DNA of 64,000 bases, from assembly GCA_036733925.1 (NCBI GenBank), contig DAIMZO010000004.1, forward strand, positions 1-64,000, written 5' to 3'. The notes below the pieces were generated by a model. That model searched no databases, had not been told where the DNA came from, and was given only the letters and a program-made list of their open reading frames with translations. The position numbers and the translations under genes are program-made. Below are positions 17,728 through 26,064 of the stretch, in pieces. Numbering within the stretch: position 1 is the stretch's first letter; every line of letters starts with the position of its first letter. Source of the DNA: UBA2897 sp036733925. Its GTDB lineage: Bacteria > Bacillota > Negativicutes > Selenomonadales > Selenomonadaceae.

Positions 17728-17997
17728 TTAGTTCTTCTTGCTCTCAGCGAACTTGGCCATGATGCCCTGCTGGCTGAGGAGGTTTTTGACGGTATCGGTC
17801 GGCTGAGCACCTTTGTTCATCCAATCCAGAACCTTGTCCTCGTCTACGTTGACGACTGCCGGCGTCTGGGACGGGTCATAGTTACCGAGAATCTCGATAA
17901 AACGGCCGTCACGCGGGGAGCGGGAGTCTGCAACGACGATGCGATAGAACGGATTCTTCTTCGCACCCATACGATTCAAACGGATTTTTACTGCCAT
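17728..17997 (-). CDS. rpsP: 30S ribosomal protein S16
   Basis: 89 residues, the normal size. The N-terminal signature VKIRLNRMGAKKNPFYRIVV is complete, followed by the typical GRFIEILGNYDP. Located between ffh and khpA as in most Firmicutes, 12 bp from khpA. Confidence 0.98.
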   Translation of the reverse strand: MAVKIRLNRMGAKKNPFYRIVVADSRSPRDGRFIEILGNYDPSQTPAVVNVDEDKVLDWMNKGAQPTDTVKNLLSQQGIMAKFAESKKN

Positions 17998-18030
17998 GAA
18001 GATTCACCACCTTTCGATGCGTACTTTATT

Positions 18031-19413
18031 TCAATGCAGGAACGGCATGCGGGGAAGCCCCATCTTGCCAAGGGCTCCGAGGCCGCCAAGGCCTTTCTTG
18101 CCCTTCTGCATCTTTTTCATTTTCTTCATCATCTTCTTCATCTCGGCGAACTGCTTCAGGAGCTTGTTGACATCCTGCACGCGGGTGCCGGAACCAAGCG
18201 CGATACGCTTGCGGCGGCTGCCATTGATGATGCGGATGTCGGCGCGTTCCTGCGGCGTCATCGACTTGATGATGGCCTCGATCTGGCGGACCTCCTTGCC
18301 CTCGAAGTCGATATCTGCGCCATCGAGCTGCTTCTTGAGTCCGCCCATGCCAGGAATCATGCCGAGGATTGACTCGAGTGAGCCGAGCTTCTTGACCTGT
18401 TGCATCTGCGAGAGGAAATCGTCTAGCGTGAACTCGTCCTTCCGCAGCTTCTTCGCCATCTTCTTGGCTTCTTCCTCGTCGAAGGTCTGCTGGGCCTTCT
18501 CGACGAGCGACAGGACATCGCCCATGCCGAGGATACGGGATGCCATGCGATCCGGATAGAACGGCTCGAGCGGCTCGAGCTTCTCACCCATGCCGACGAA
18601 CTTGATGGGAACGCCCGTGACTGCCTTGATGGAGAGCGCCGCGCCGCCGCGCGCATCGCCGTCGAGCTTCGTCATGATGACGCCGTCGAGCCCGAGCGAA
18701 TCGTTGAAGCTCTTCGCGACATTCACGGACTCCTGACCGGTCATCGCATCGACGACGAGCAGGATCTCATGCGGATGAACCGCGGCCTTGATGTCGCGGA
18801 GCTCCTGCATCAGGTCTTCGTCAATCTGCAGGCGGCCAGCCGTATCGATAATGATGACATCGCAGGCATGTGACTGGCTGTACGGAATCGACGATTTCGC
18901 AATCGTCACGGCGTCCGTTCCCGGCTCCATCGAGAACACCGGGATATCGAGCTGCGAGCCAAGAACCTGCAGCTGCTTCACTGCGGCCGGACGGTAGATA
19001 TCCGCCGCGACGAGCAGCGGGCGCTTGCCCTGCTTCTTCAGGGCGAGCCCGAGTTTGCCAGCAGATGTCGTCTTGCCGGCGCCCTGCAGACCAGTCATCA
19101 GGATGATGGTCGGCGGCTGCGCGCTCATCGCGATGCGGCTCTGCGTGCCACCCATGAGTTTGGTCAGCTCTTCGTCGACAATCTTGATGACGACCTGCGC
19201 CGGCGTCAGCGTCTCGAGGACGTTCTGGCCGACCGCGCGCTCCTTGACCGTCTTGACAAAGTTCTTGACGACCTTGAAGTTGACATCTGCCTCGAGCAAT
19301 GCCATGCGCACCTCGCGCATGGCCTGATCGACGTCATCCTCCGTGAGCTTGCCATGACCGCGGAGCTTCTTGAAAGTCTCCTGCAGGCGGTCTGACAGAT
19401 TTTCGAAGATCAT
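18031..19413 (-). CDS. ffh: Signal recognition particle protein Ffh (SRP54)
   Basis: GTPase subunit of SRP that brings membrane-protein nascent chains to FtsY. About 460 residues with an N domain, a G domain (P-loop GLQGAGKTTSAGKL, DTAGRLQIDEDL, TKLDGDARGG) and a Met-rich M domain (about 300-440; signal-peptide and 4.5S RNA binding, SRRKRIALGSGTRV). The ATG at 19413 shares the four bases ATGA with the ylxM stop and has GGAGGTG upstream, so translation is coupled. The last residues are a Gly/Leu/Met-rich tail. Confidence 0.97.
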   Translation of the reverse strand: MIFENLSDRLQETFKKLRGHGKLTEDDVDQAMREVRMALLEADVNFKVVKNFVKTVKERAVGQNVLETLTPAQVVIKIVDEELTKLMGGTQSRIAMSAQPPTIILMTGLQGAGKTTSAGKLGLALKKQGKRPLLVAADIYRPAAVKQLQVLGSQLDIPVFSMEPGTDAVTIAKSSIPYSQSHACDVIIIDTAGRLQIDEDLMQELRDIKAAVHPHEILLVVDAMTGQESVNVAKSFNDSLGLDGVIMTKLDGDARGGAALSIKAVTGVPIKFVGMGEKLEPLEPFYPDRMASRILGMGDVLSLVEKAQQTFDEEEAKKMAKKLRKDEFTLDDFLSQMQQVKKLGSLESILGMIPGMGGLKKQLDGADIDFEGKEVRQIEAIIKSMTPQERADIRIINGSRRKRIALGSGTRVQDVNKLLKQFAEMKKMMKKMKKMQKGKKGLGGLGALGKMGLPRMPFLH

Positions 19414-19763
19414 GGGTTCACCTCCAACTTTATCCAAGGTGCAAGGAGCGACTGGATTTTCCGGGCCGTCTCCCGGTTCTCCGCTGTCTCCAGCGAGGAA
19501 ACAAGCTTCGAAACATCCTGCAGGCTCGCCTGTTCCCGCCGATAACGGGCGGCAAGGCCGAGCTTCTGCTCGTATGCCTCCATCGCCTTTTCTCCGCGGT
19601 GGATGTTATCGTAAACGGCCTGCCTCGATATGCCGAGCGCGTCACCGATCTCGGACATCGACAGATCTTCAAAGAGCTGCATGCGCAGGCATTCCTGCTG
19701 CTTATCCGTGAGAAGCGCTCCGTATAGGTCAAACAGTATTGACTCATAGAGGAACTGTTCCAT
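19410..19763 (-). CDS. ylxM: SRP-associated HTH protein YlxM
   Basis: About 117 residues resembling region 4 of sigma factors. The helix-turn-helix LSMSEIGDALGISRQAVYDN is clear. YlxM/p13 is encoded next to ffh across Firmicutes and has been linked to SRP function. The start MEQFLYESIL is chosen because AGAGGTG/GGTGAG lie upstream. First gene of the operon, with a consensus promoter at 19834-19862. Confidence 0.92.
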   Translation of the reverse strand: MEQFLYESILFDLYGALLTDKQQECLRMQLFEDLSMSEIGDALGISRQAVYDNIHRGEKAMEAYEQKLGLAARYRREQASLQDVSKLVSSLETAENRETARKIQSLLAPWIKLEVNP

Positions 19764-19833
19764 GTTCTCACCCGCACCTCTTGTTTCCGCTCTGCTTCCT
19801 GCCAAGGGCTGTTCCTTGACATCCGACTGTTTC

Positions 19834-19862
19834 ATTATAGCGGAAGCAAAACAGCCTGTCAA
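19834..19862 (-). promoter_or_regulatory. Consensus sigma-70 promoter of the ylxM-ffh-rpsP operon
   Basis: TTGACA (19857-19862), 17 bp and TATAAT (19834-19839), a perfect match on the minus strand. The -35 box lies inside one arm of the terminator hairpin of the upstream EAL gene. Confidence 0.88.
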
Positions 19863-19882
19863 GGCTTTTTGCTTGACAGGCT
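19853..19882 (-). terminator. Terminator of the EAL gene
   Basis: An 11-bp perfect stem, AGCCTGTCAAG with CTTGACAGGCT, is followed by TTTTG on the minus strand. The downstream arm overlaps the -35 box of the ylxM promoter. Confidence 0.75.
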
Positions 19883-19891
19883 GCAGAAAAT

Positions 19892-21832
19892 TCAATTTGT
19901 CGCGTACGCAACATTTGCGGCACCTTGATTTTCCCCGAGATAATGGACAAAATCTTTTGCCGGCATCGGTTTGGCGTAGTAATAGCCCTGCAGATAATTG
20001 ACGCCCATATCCTTTAGCGTATCGACCATATGCTTCGTCTCCACGCCCTCGGCGGTGACTTCATAGCCTAGATTCCGCAGAGACAGGATGACGTTCTGCA
20101 GATAAGAATCTGGTTTCTTGAAATGATCCTGCACGATATCTTTGTCGAGCTTGACGTTCACGAACGGGATCTGCTTGACCATGCGGGCATTCGAATACCC
20201 GCTGCCAAAATCATCGAGCACGAACTGGAAGCCGTCCTTCTGCATCAGGCTGACCTTTTCCTTGAGCGTCGACAGGCTCTCCATCGAGGCCTCCGTAATC
20301 TCAAGGTGGATGGCCGAATCCGACAGGTGGTAATGCTTCTTGATATCCGCGAAATCCTCCGCGAGCGTCAGATCATGGCACTGGATTGGCGAAAGGTTGA
20401 CATTCATCCACTCGAGGCCGCTCTTCTGGATATCCTCGCGCGACATGAACGCACAGGCTTTGCGGAAAATCTGCTCCCCGAGCTGCGAGATGCTGCCATC
20501 GTGTTCCGCCATCGGGATGAACTCGTCTGGGAAGATGAGCTTGCCATCCGCACCGCGGATCCGCGCCAAGGCCTCAGCCCCGACGATTTTCCCGGATTCT
20601 GCCCGCGCAAGCGGCTGGATGAAGATCTCGATGCCATCGTTCAAAATAGCGCGGTCGAGCGCCCGCTTGACGCGCAGATGATGATGCACGTGTTTCCAGT
20701 ACTCCCGGTCGATATGGATGTCCGGCGCGTCTACGCCGCCGGCTTCCTTGAACGCCATCGACAGGCAGTTCACGACATTTTCCATCGAGCGGAGCAGCCG
20801 CGGCTCCATCGAGACGCAGCCGATATTCGCAAAAATCTCCGCATTCCCGGCGCTCCAGGAGGTGCGGAACCGCTGCTTCAGCAGGTACTGGATCTTTTCC
20901 GTATCCATCGGGTGGAAGCTCGCGAGCAGGAAGCGCCCGTTGCGCAGGTAGAAAGTCGTCGAATCGCGGATCGTCGACTCAAGATACCGGCCGATAGCCG
21001 CGAGCCCGCGATCCATCTGTGCCCCGCCGTAGAGCTCCCGCGTGTCGTTGTAATTCTGGATCACGAAGCCGAACAGCCAGTAATCCTTGCGGCCGAGATA
21101 TTCCCTCATGACCGACTGAAAAGCCAGATGGTTGAAAAGGAACGTCCGCGGCTCGATATAGCGCTCCGGATTCTGCGTGCCGAGATAGATGATCAGGATG
21201 GCGAGCAGGCTGAAATAGCACGACGTCATGGAATACGGAAAAATGCTGTCGAGCAGGAAGCCGACGGCCAAGATCAGATTGAACGCGTAAAGGCGGAATT
21301 TCTGCAAGGAATCCGCCTGCTGCCTGCAGATTGCGATATAACCAGCTGAAAAGGCAAGATACGCCCAGGCCGCACCGAAAATCCAGGCCGAAAGCGGTCC
21401 GGTTTGGAACCCGTCCGAGGAATCGAAACGGAAAACCCAGCCGGTCCACGGCGTCAGTATGGTCAGGAACAGCGCGGCGAGCAGCGGAAGCATCGTGATG
21501 GTCCGCCAGATGGACGGGATTTCCTGATACGCATACAGCTCATCTGCCGTGTATTCGAACAAGAACCAGCTCCGAAGCAGGAACAGCACGCAATAAGCGA
21601 TATTCATTCCATACAAGAGCACATAGGAATACGAAGCCCAGCCCGGATTCCACGCGCAGGCCGCAACCGAAACAATGGTCAGCGCAAAATTCAAGCCTAA
21701 GGCAGTAACAAAATCCCGGTTCTGCCGCGTCGGCAGATAGCTTTTCCCGAAATAAAACAGGAAAAGCAGAAACTGTACCGGGAGCGTGGCCAGCGCAAAA
21801 TCACAATTGTACGTGCTCAGCCATTGAAACAT
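19892..21832 (-). CDS. Membrane-bound cyclic-di-GMP phosphodiesterase with degenerate GGDEF and EAL domains
   Basis: 646 residues. The N-terminal ~230 residues hold about six to seven hydrophobic helices (an integral membrane sensor of unrecognised type). Next comes a GGDEF-like domain (about 240-390) in which the active-site loop is replaced by NGRFLL, so it should not make c-di-GMP. The EAL domain (about 400-640) looks catalytically complete: GAEALARI, NVNLSPIQ, LEITEAS, DDFGSGYSN, KLDKDIV and EGVET are present. Predicted role: hydrolysis of c-di-GMP in response to a membrane signal. GGAGGAG precedes the ATG. Monocistronic. Confidence 0.9.
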   Translation of the reverse strand: MFQWLSTYNCDFALATLPVQFLLFLFYFGKSYLPTRQNRDFVTALGLNFALTIVSVAACAWNPGWASYSYVLLYGMNIAYCVLFLLRSWFLFEYTADELYAYQEIPSIWRTITMLPLLAALFLTILTPWTGWVFRFDSSDGFQTGPLSAWIFGAAWAYLAFSAGYIAICRQQADSLQKFRLYAFNLILAVGFLLDSIFPYSMTSCYFSLLAILIIYLGTQNPERYIEPRTFLFNHLAFQSVMREYLGRKDYWLFGFVIQNYNDTRELYGGAQMDRGLAAIGRYLESTIRDSTTFYLRNGRFLLASFHPMDTEKIQYLLKQRFRTSWSAGNAEIFANIGCVSMEPRLLRSMENVVNCLSMAFKEAGGVDAPDIHIDREYWKHVHHHLRVKRALDRAILNDGIEIFIQPLARAESGKIVGAEALARIRGADGKLIFPDEFIPMAEHDGSISQLGEQIFRKACAFMSREDIQKSGLEWMNVNLSPIQCHDLTLAEDFADIKKHYHLSDSAIHLEITEASMESLSTLKEKVSLMQKDGFQFVLDDFGSGYSNARMVKQIPFVNVKLDKDIVQDHFKKPDSYLQNVILSLRNLGYEVTAEGVETKHMVDTLKDMGVNYLQGYYYAKPMPAKDFVHYLGENQGAANVAYATN

Positions 21833-21870
21833 AAAGACTCCTCCAAGGTTGTTTATTCTATATCCCCCTT

Positions 21871-21893
21871 GGAAATTTCTCCCAAAAATTTCC
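21871..21893 (-). repeat. Inverted repeat in the leader of the EAL gene
   Basis: GGAAATTT (21871-21878) and AAATTTCC (21886-21893) form an 8-bp stem about 40 nt upstream of the EAL start. It has no clear U-tract; it could be an operator or a leader hairpin. Confidence 0.45.
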
Positions 21894-21958
21894 AGCCCCT
21901 ATCTTGCTATTATTCTGACTCTCTTTCGTTTGAATTTATTTAAAATATTGACGATATT

Positions 21959-22040
21959 NNNNNNNNNNNNNNNNNNNNNNNNNNNNNNNNNNNNNNNNNN
22001 NNNNNNNNNNNNNNNNNNNNNNNNNNNNNNNNNNNNNNNN
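21959..22040. other. Assembly gap (run of N)
   Basis: 82 undetermined bases sit in an A/T-rich intergenic stretch (21833-22222) between the EAL gene and argH. The flanks contain no convincing gene; open frames read across the gap are artefacts. True gap length is unknown. Confidence 0.98.
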
Positions 22041-22144
22041 AAAAATTTAGTATTTTAGTACTTTCTATGAATTTTCCTGCTAATTTTTGCTCGTCTCTGA
22101 TTTTTTTACGAATTATTTTGATTGTATGCATTCAAAATGAAGCA

Positions 22145-22189
22145 ACGAAAGAAGAGGATGGAGATACCGGGCGGTACCTTCATCCTCTT
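22145..22189 (-). terminator. Terminator after argH
   Basis: AAGAGGATG (22152-22160) pairs with CATCCTCTT (22181-22189), and the pairing continues inward for about 8 more base pairs with one mismatch. The U-tract on the minus strand is imperfect (CTTTC). Confidence 0.65.
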
Positions 22190-22222
22190 CCTGGCTGATT
22201 CATTTTTCACAGCAGTCCGCAA

Positions 22223-23653
22223 TCAGGCTTCGACTCGGATCTGCTTATCGTCGTTCGCTTCCTGCGCTTTGTGCTCGGCAGAGAGCAGTTCTTTTGCCGC
22301 CTGCAGCTGCATCTCGACCTGCTGGTAGGAAGTGCCGCCAAACGAATTGCGGTTCTTCACGCAGGTTTCTGCACGGATTGCGTCGTAGACATCGTTATCG
22401 AAAAGCGGCGAGAGCGCCTTGTACTCCTCCATCGTCATGTCTTCGAGGTACTTGCCCTGCTCGATGCACTGATGGACGGCCGTACCAGAAACAGCATGTG
22501 CCTCGCGGAACGGCATGCCTTTCTTGACCAGATAGTCCGCAAGATCCGTCGCGTTCGAGAAGTCCTCGGTCACCGCGCGCTTCATGACATCCTCGTGCAC
22601 CTTCATGCCGCGGATCAGCTCCGCATAGACCGCGAGACTGAACTTCACGGTATCGATGGCATCGAAAATGCCCTCTTTATCCTCCTGCAGATCCTTGTTG
22701 TAGGCAAGAGGCAGACCCTTGACCGTCGTGAGCATCGCCATCAGATGGCCGATCACGCGTCCGGTCTTGCCACGCACGAGCTCGGAGACGTCCGGGTTCT
22801 TCTTCTGCGGCATCATCGAGGATCCCGTGCAATGCGCATCATCCAGCTCGATGAAATGGAACTCGCGCGTGCACCAGAGGATTGTCTCCTCGCTGAGCCG
22901 CGAGAGATGTACCATCAGGATGGACGCCGCCGACAGGAACTCGAGGATATAGTCGCGGTCGCTGACCGCGTCAAGGCTGTTGTTGTAGATGCTCTCGAAA
23001 TGCAGTATCTGCTGAACCATCTGGCGGTCAATCGGGAACGTCGTCCCAGCGAGAGCCCCTGCCCCGAGCGGCATGATATCCGCGCGTTTGTAGACACCTT
23101 CGAACCGTGCGAAATCGCGCGCGAGCATCGAGAAATACGCGAGCAGATGGTGCCCGAAAAGGATTGGCTGCGCGCGCTGCAGATGCGTGTACCCGGGCAT
23201 GATGACGTCCTTGTACTTTTCCGCAGCCTCGCGGAGCGCTTCCTGCAGGTTCAGGATTTCCTTCTCGACGGCAACGATTTCCTTGCGCACATACATATGC
23301 GTGTCGAGCGCAACCTGATCGTTGCGGCTGCGCGCCGTATGCAGGCGACCGCCTGCCTCGCCGATGGCCTCCGTCAGGCGCTTCTCGATATTCATATGGA
23401 TATCTTCTAGGTCAACCGAGAAATCGAATTTCCCGTCCTCAATCTCCTGCAAGATTTCCTTCAGACCCTTGACGATGGCATCCTTGTCCTTTTCGGACAG
23501 GATCCCGCATTTCGCAAGCATCGTTGCGTGGGCGATAGACCCGGCGATATCCTCGTGATACATGCGCTTATCGAATGAAATGGACGCCTGAAACTCGTTG
23601 ATCATCTCGTCGGTGCTCTTCGAGAACCGGCCGCCCCACATAGCTTTGCTCAT
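22223..23653 (-). CDS. argH: Argininosuccinate lyase
   Basis: Splits argininosuccinate to arginine and fumarate, the last step of arginine synthesis. 476 residues, in the normal range. The fumarase-superfamily signature GSSMMPQKKNPDVSE and the N-terminal MWGGRFSK are intact, as is the HTARSRNDQVALD active-site stretch. The start shares ATGA with the argG stop (4-bp overlap), so the two are translationally coupled. Last gene of argF-G-H. Confidence 0.96.
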   Translation of the reverse strand: MSKAMWGGRFSKSTDEMINEFQASISFDKRMYHEDIAGSIAHATMLAKCGILSEKDKDAIVKGLKEILQEIEDGKFDFSVDLEDIHMNIEKRLTEAIGEAGGRLHTARSRNDQVALDTHMYVRKEIVAVEKEILNLQEALREAAEKYKDVIMPGYTHLQRAQPILFGHHLLAYFSMLARDFARFEGVYKRADIMPLGAGALAGTTFPIDRQMVQQILHFESIYNNSLDAVSDRDYILEFLSAASILMVHLSRLSEETILWCTREFHFIELDDAHCTGSSMMPQKKNPDVSELVRGKTGRVIGHLMAMLTTVKGLPLAYNKDLQEDKEGIFDAIDTVKFSLAVYAELIRGMKVHEDVMKRAVTEDFSNATDLADYLVKKGMPFREAHAVSGTAVHQCIEQGKYLEDMTMEEYKALSPLFDNDVYDAIRAETCVKNRNSFGGTSYQQVEMQLQAAKELLSAEHKAQEANDDKQIRVEA

Positions 23654-24864
23654 TTCTGATGTTTCTCCTGCATGAGGGCACGAACCTTGAGCGGCAGGCC
23701 GAACAGATTGATGAAGCCTGTCGCATCTGCCTGATTGTAGACGTCATCGTGCTCGAACGTCACGAACTCCTGGCTGTAAAGCGAATACGGGCTCTTCGAA
23801 CCAGCAGAGATGATGTTGCCCTTGTAGAGCTTGAGCTTCACCGTGCCCGTGACCGTCTGCTGCGTGCTGTTGACGAATGCGGCGAGCGCCTCGCGGAGCT
23901 GGCAGAACCACATGCCATCGTAGACGAGCTCGCCATAGCGGACGGCAACATGCTGCTTGAAATGGAACGTCATGCGGTCGAGGCAGAGATACTCGAGCTC
24001 ACGATGTGCATAGTAGAGGATGGATCCGCCCGGGTTCTCGTAGACGCCGCGGGACTTCATGCCGACAAGGCGGTTCTCGCAGATATCGACGATGCCGACG
24101 CCGTTGCGCGCACCGATCTCGTTGAGCTCGGTCAGGAGCTCAACCGCCCCCATCTTCTTGCCGTTGACCGCGACCGGAACGCCCTTCTCGAAGTCGACCG
24201 TCACGTACTCCGGCTTATCCGGCGCATCCTCCGGTGCCTTCGAGATCATATACATCGAGTTGTCCGGCGCGTTCTCCGGCTGCTCGAGATCCGAGCCCTC
24301 ATGGGAGAGGTGCCAGATATTGCGATCCATCGAATACTTCTTGCTCTCCGTCGGAATGGGGATGCCGTGATCCTTCGCGTAGGCAATCTCTGCCGTGCGG
24401 GAATCGAGATCCCATTCACGCCACGGCGCGATGATGTCGAGGTTCGGTGCGAGTGCCTTCACCGTAAGCTCGAAGCGAACCTGATCATTGCCCTTGCCCG
24501 TAGCGCCGTGAGCGACGGCATCGCAGCCCTCTTTCTTCGCGACCTCGACGAGGCGCTTTGCAATCAGCGGACGCGCGAACGACGTACCGAGGAGGTATTT
24601 GCCCTCGTAGACCGCGTCAGCCTTCAGCGTCGGCCAGACGTAATCCGTCAGGAACTCTTCCTGCAGGTTGTCGATATAGGCTTTCGAAGCGCCGGACTTG
24701 ATGGCCTTCTCCTTGACGGCCTCGAGGTCGTCACCCTGGCCTACATCCACGCAACAGGCGATGACTTCACAGCCGTAGTTCTCCTTGAGCCATGGGATGA
24801 TGACGGACGTATCCAGACCGCCGGAATATGCGAGTACCACTTTCTTGTAGTTCTTCTTTGCCAT
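23650..24864 (-). CDS. argG: Argininosuccinate synthase
   Basis: Joins citrulline and aspartate at the cost of ATP to AMP. About 404 residues. The N-type ATP pyrophosphatase loop VLAYSGGLDTSVIIPWL is complete, and HGATGKGNDQVRFEL follows at about residue 115. The start MAKKNYKK has GGAGAG 8 bases upstream; the frame is open further but without a ribosome-binding site. It lies between argF and argH; an intercistronic stem-loop is found at 24914-24951. Confidence 0.96.
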   Translation of the reverse strand: MAKKNYKKVVLAYSGGLDTSVIIPWLKENYGCEVIACCVDVGQGDDLEAVKEKAIKSGASKAYIDNLQEEFLTDYVWPTLKADAVYEGKYLLGTSFARPLIAKRLVEVAKKEGCDAVAHGATGKGNDQVRFELTVKALAPNLDIIAPWREWDLDSRTAEIAYAKDHGIPIPTESKKYSMDRNIWHLSHEGSDLEQPENAPDNSMYMISKAPEDAPDKPEYVTVDFEKGVPVAVNGKKMGAVELLTELNEIGARNGVGIVDICENRLVGMKSRGVYENPGGSILYYAHRELEYLCLDRMTFHFKQHVAVRYGELVYDGMWFCQLREALAAFVNSTQQTVTGTVKLKLYKGNIISAGSKSPYSLYSQEFVTFEHDDVYNQADATGFINLFGLPLKVRALMQEKHQK

Positions 24865-24913
24865 AATCGTTCTCTCCATTTCCTTTATTCGGGTAATGTT
24901 CGGATATGCAAGA

Positions 24914-24951
24914 TTTCCGCACATAGACTGTATTCGCGCTCTGTGCGGAAA
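24914..24951 (-). other. Stem-loop between argF and argG
   Basis: TTTCCGCACA (24914-24923) pairs with TGTGCGGAAA (24942-24951), 10 bp. There is no U-tract on the minus strand, so RNA processing or stability is more likely than termination. Confidence 0.5.
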
Positions 24952-25003
24952 ATCCTTCTTCCCTTTTCCACGTTAAGATTCTGCACGCATGAGCAAGGCG
25001 GAA

Positions 25004-25936
25004 TCAGTCGGCCATGGTCAGCGCCATGATGGCCTTCTGCGTGTGCAGGCGGTTCTCTGCCTCGTCGAAGATGACCGGTGCGAAGTGCTCGAAGACCTCT
25101 TCCGTGATCTCCTCGCCGCGGTAAGCCGGCAGGCAGTGCATGACGATGGCGCGCTTGTCGGCGCCCTTCAGTAGCTCCGCGTTGACCTGATACGGCGCAA
25201 AGATCTTCTTGCGCGCCTCATGCTCCGCTTCCTGCCCCATGCTCGCCCATGTATCCGTCACGACGATATCGGCATCTTTGACCGCTTCTTTCGGATCCGT
25301 GACCCATGTGATGGACGCGCCGGTTTCCTTTGCGTCCTCGATGGCATTCTTCGTGACTTCCGGATCCGGCCTGTAGTCCTCCGGCGTCGCCGCGACGAAC
25401 GTCATGCCGACCTTTGCGCAGCCGTACATATAGGAGTTCGTCATGTTGTTGCCATCGCCGACATACGCCATCTTAAGCCCCTTGAGATCCTTGCCCTTGT
25501 GCTCCTGGATGGTCAACAGGTCGGTCAGCACCTGGCAGGGATGCAGCAGATCCGTCAGCGCGTTGATGACCGGCACATCCGCGTATTTCGCGAGCTCCAC
25601 GACGCGGTCATGGCCGAACGTACGGATCATGATGCCGTCGAGGTATCGCGAAAGCACGCGGGCCGTATCCTTGATCGGCTCGCCGCGCCCAAGCTGCAGG
25701 TCGCGGTTCGACAGGAACAGTGCCTGACCTCCGAGCTGGTACATGCCTGTCTCGAACGAGACGCGCGTGCGCGTCGAGGATTTCTCGAAAATCATGCCGA
25801 GCGTCTTGCCCTCGAGGATATGGTGCTCCACGCCAGCTTTCTGCATGGCCTTCAGCTCTGCGGCAAGGGACAGGATTTCCTGTACATCGTCGACGGAGAG
25901 CTCATGAATGGATAATAGATCTTTTCCCTTCAGCAT
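25004..25936 (-). CDS. argF: Ornithine carbamoyltransferase
   Basis: Makes citrulline from ornithine and carbamoyl phosphate. About 310 residues. The carbamoyl-phosphate site SSTRTRVSFE and the ornithine-side HCLPA loop are both present. The start MLKGKDLLS is picked because AGGAGGT lies 6 bases upstream. It is the first gene of argF-G-H and has its own arginine-type operator and promoter at 26008-26051. The anabolic role is inferred from the argCJBD genes upstream. Confidence 0.96.
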   Translation of the reverse strand: MLKGKDLLSIHELSVDDVQEILSLAAELKAMQKAGVEHHILEGKTLGMIFEKSSTRTRVSFETGMYQLGGQALFLSNRDLQLGRGEPIKDTARVLSRYLDGIMIRTFGHDRVVELAKYADVPVINALTDLLHPCQVLTDLLTIQEHKGKDLKGLKMAYVGDGNNMTNSYMYGCAKVGMTFVAATPEDYRPDPEVTKNAIEDAKETGASITWVTDPKEAVKDADIVVTDTWASMGQEAEHEARKKIFAPYQVNAELLKGADKRAIVMHCLPAYRGEEITEEVFEHFAPVIFDEAENRLHTQKAIMALTMAD

Positions 25937-26007
25937 TCCATGACCTCCTATAAGAAAAGCCTGCGATAGGCTTTTCATTTCCTGTTGTCATTGCTTTTAT
26001 GTATCGT

Positions 26008-26051
26008 ATTATACTACGTATAAATATGCTTGTAAAGTGCATTTTTATACG
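26008..26051 (-). promoter_or_regulatory. argF promoter overlapped by two ARG-box-like operators
   Basis: Promoter on the minus strand: TTTACA (26031-26036), 17 bp, TATAAT (26008-26013). Two 14-bp A/T-rich palindromic sites, 26017-26030 and 26038-26051, each match the ArgR/AhrC consensus TGnATwwwwATnCA at most positions. Their centres are 21 bp apart, the spacing of tandem ARG boxes bound by an ArgR hexamer. One fills the spacer and one lies just upstream of the -35, so arginine-bound ArgR should repress. Confidence 0.8.
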
Positions 26052-26064
26052 TAACTGCATTTTT

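Noticed and set aside
20123..21349. Open frame of 408 codons antisense to the EAL gene
   Set aside because: Arg/His/Glu-rich shadow; the EAL gene on the minus strand has all catalytic motifs.
21849..22131. Short open frames spanning the run of N
   Set aside because: They exist only because undetermined bases contain no stop codons.
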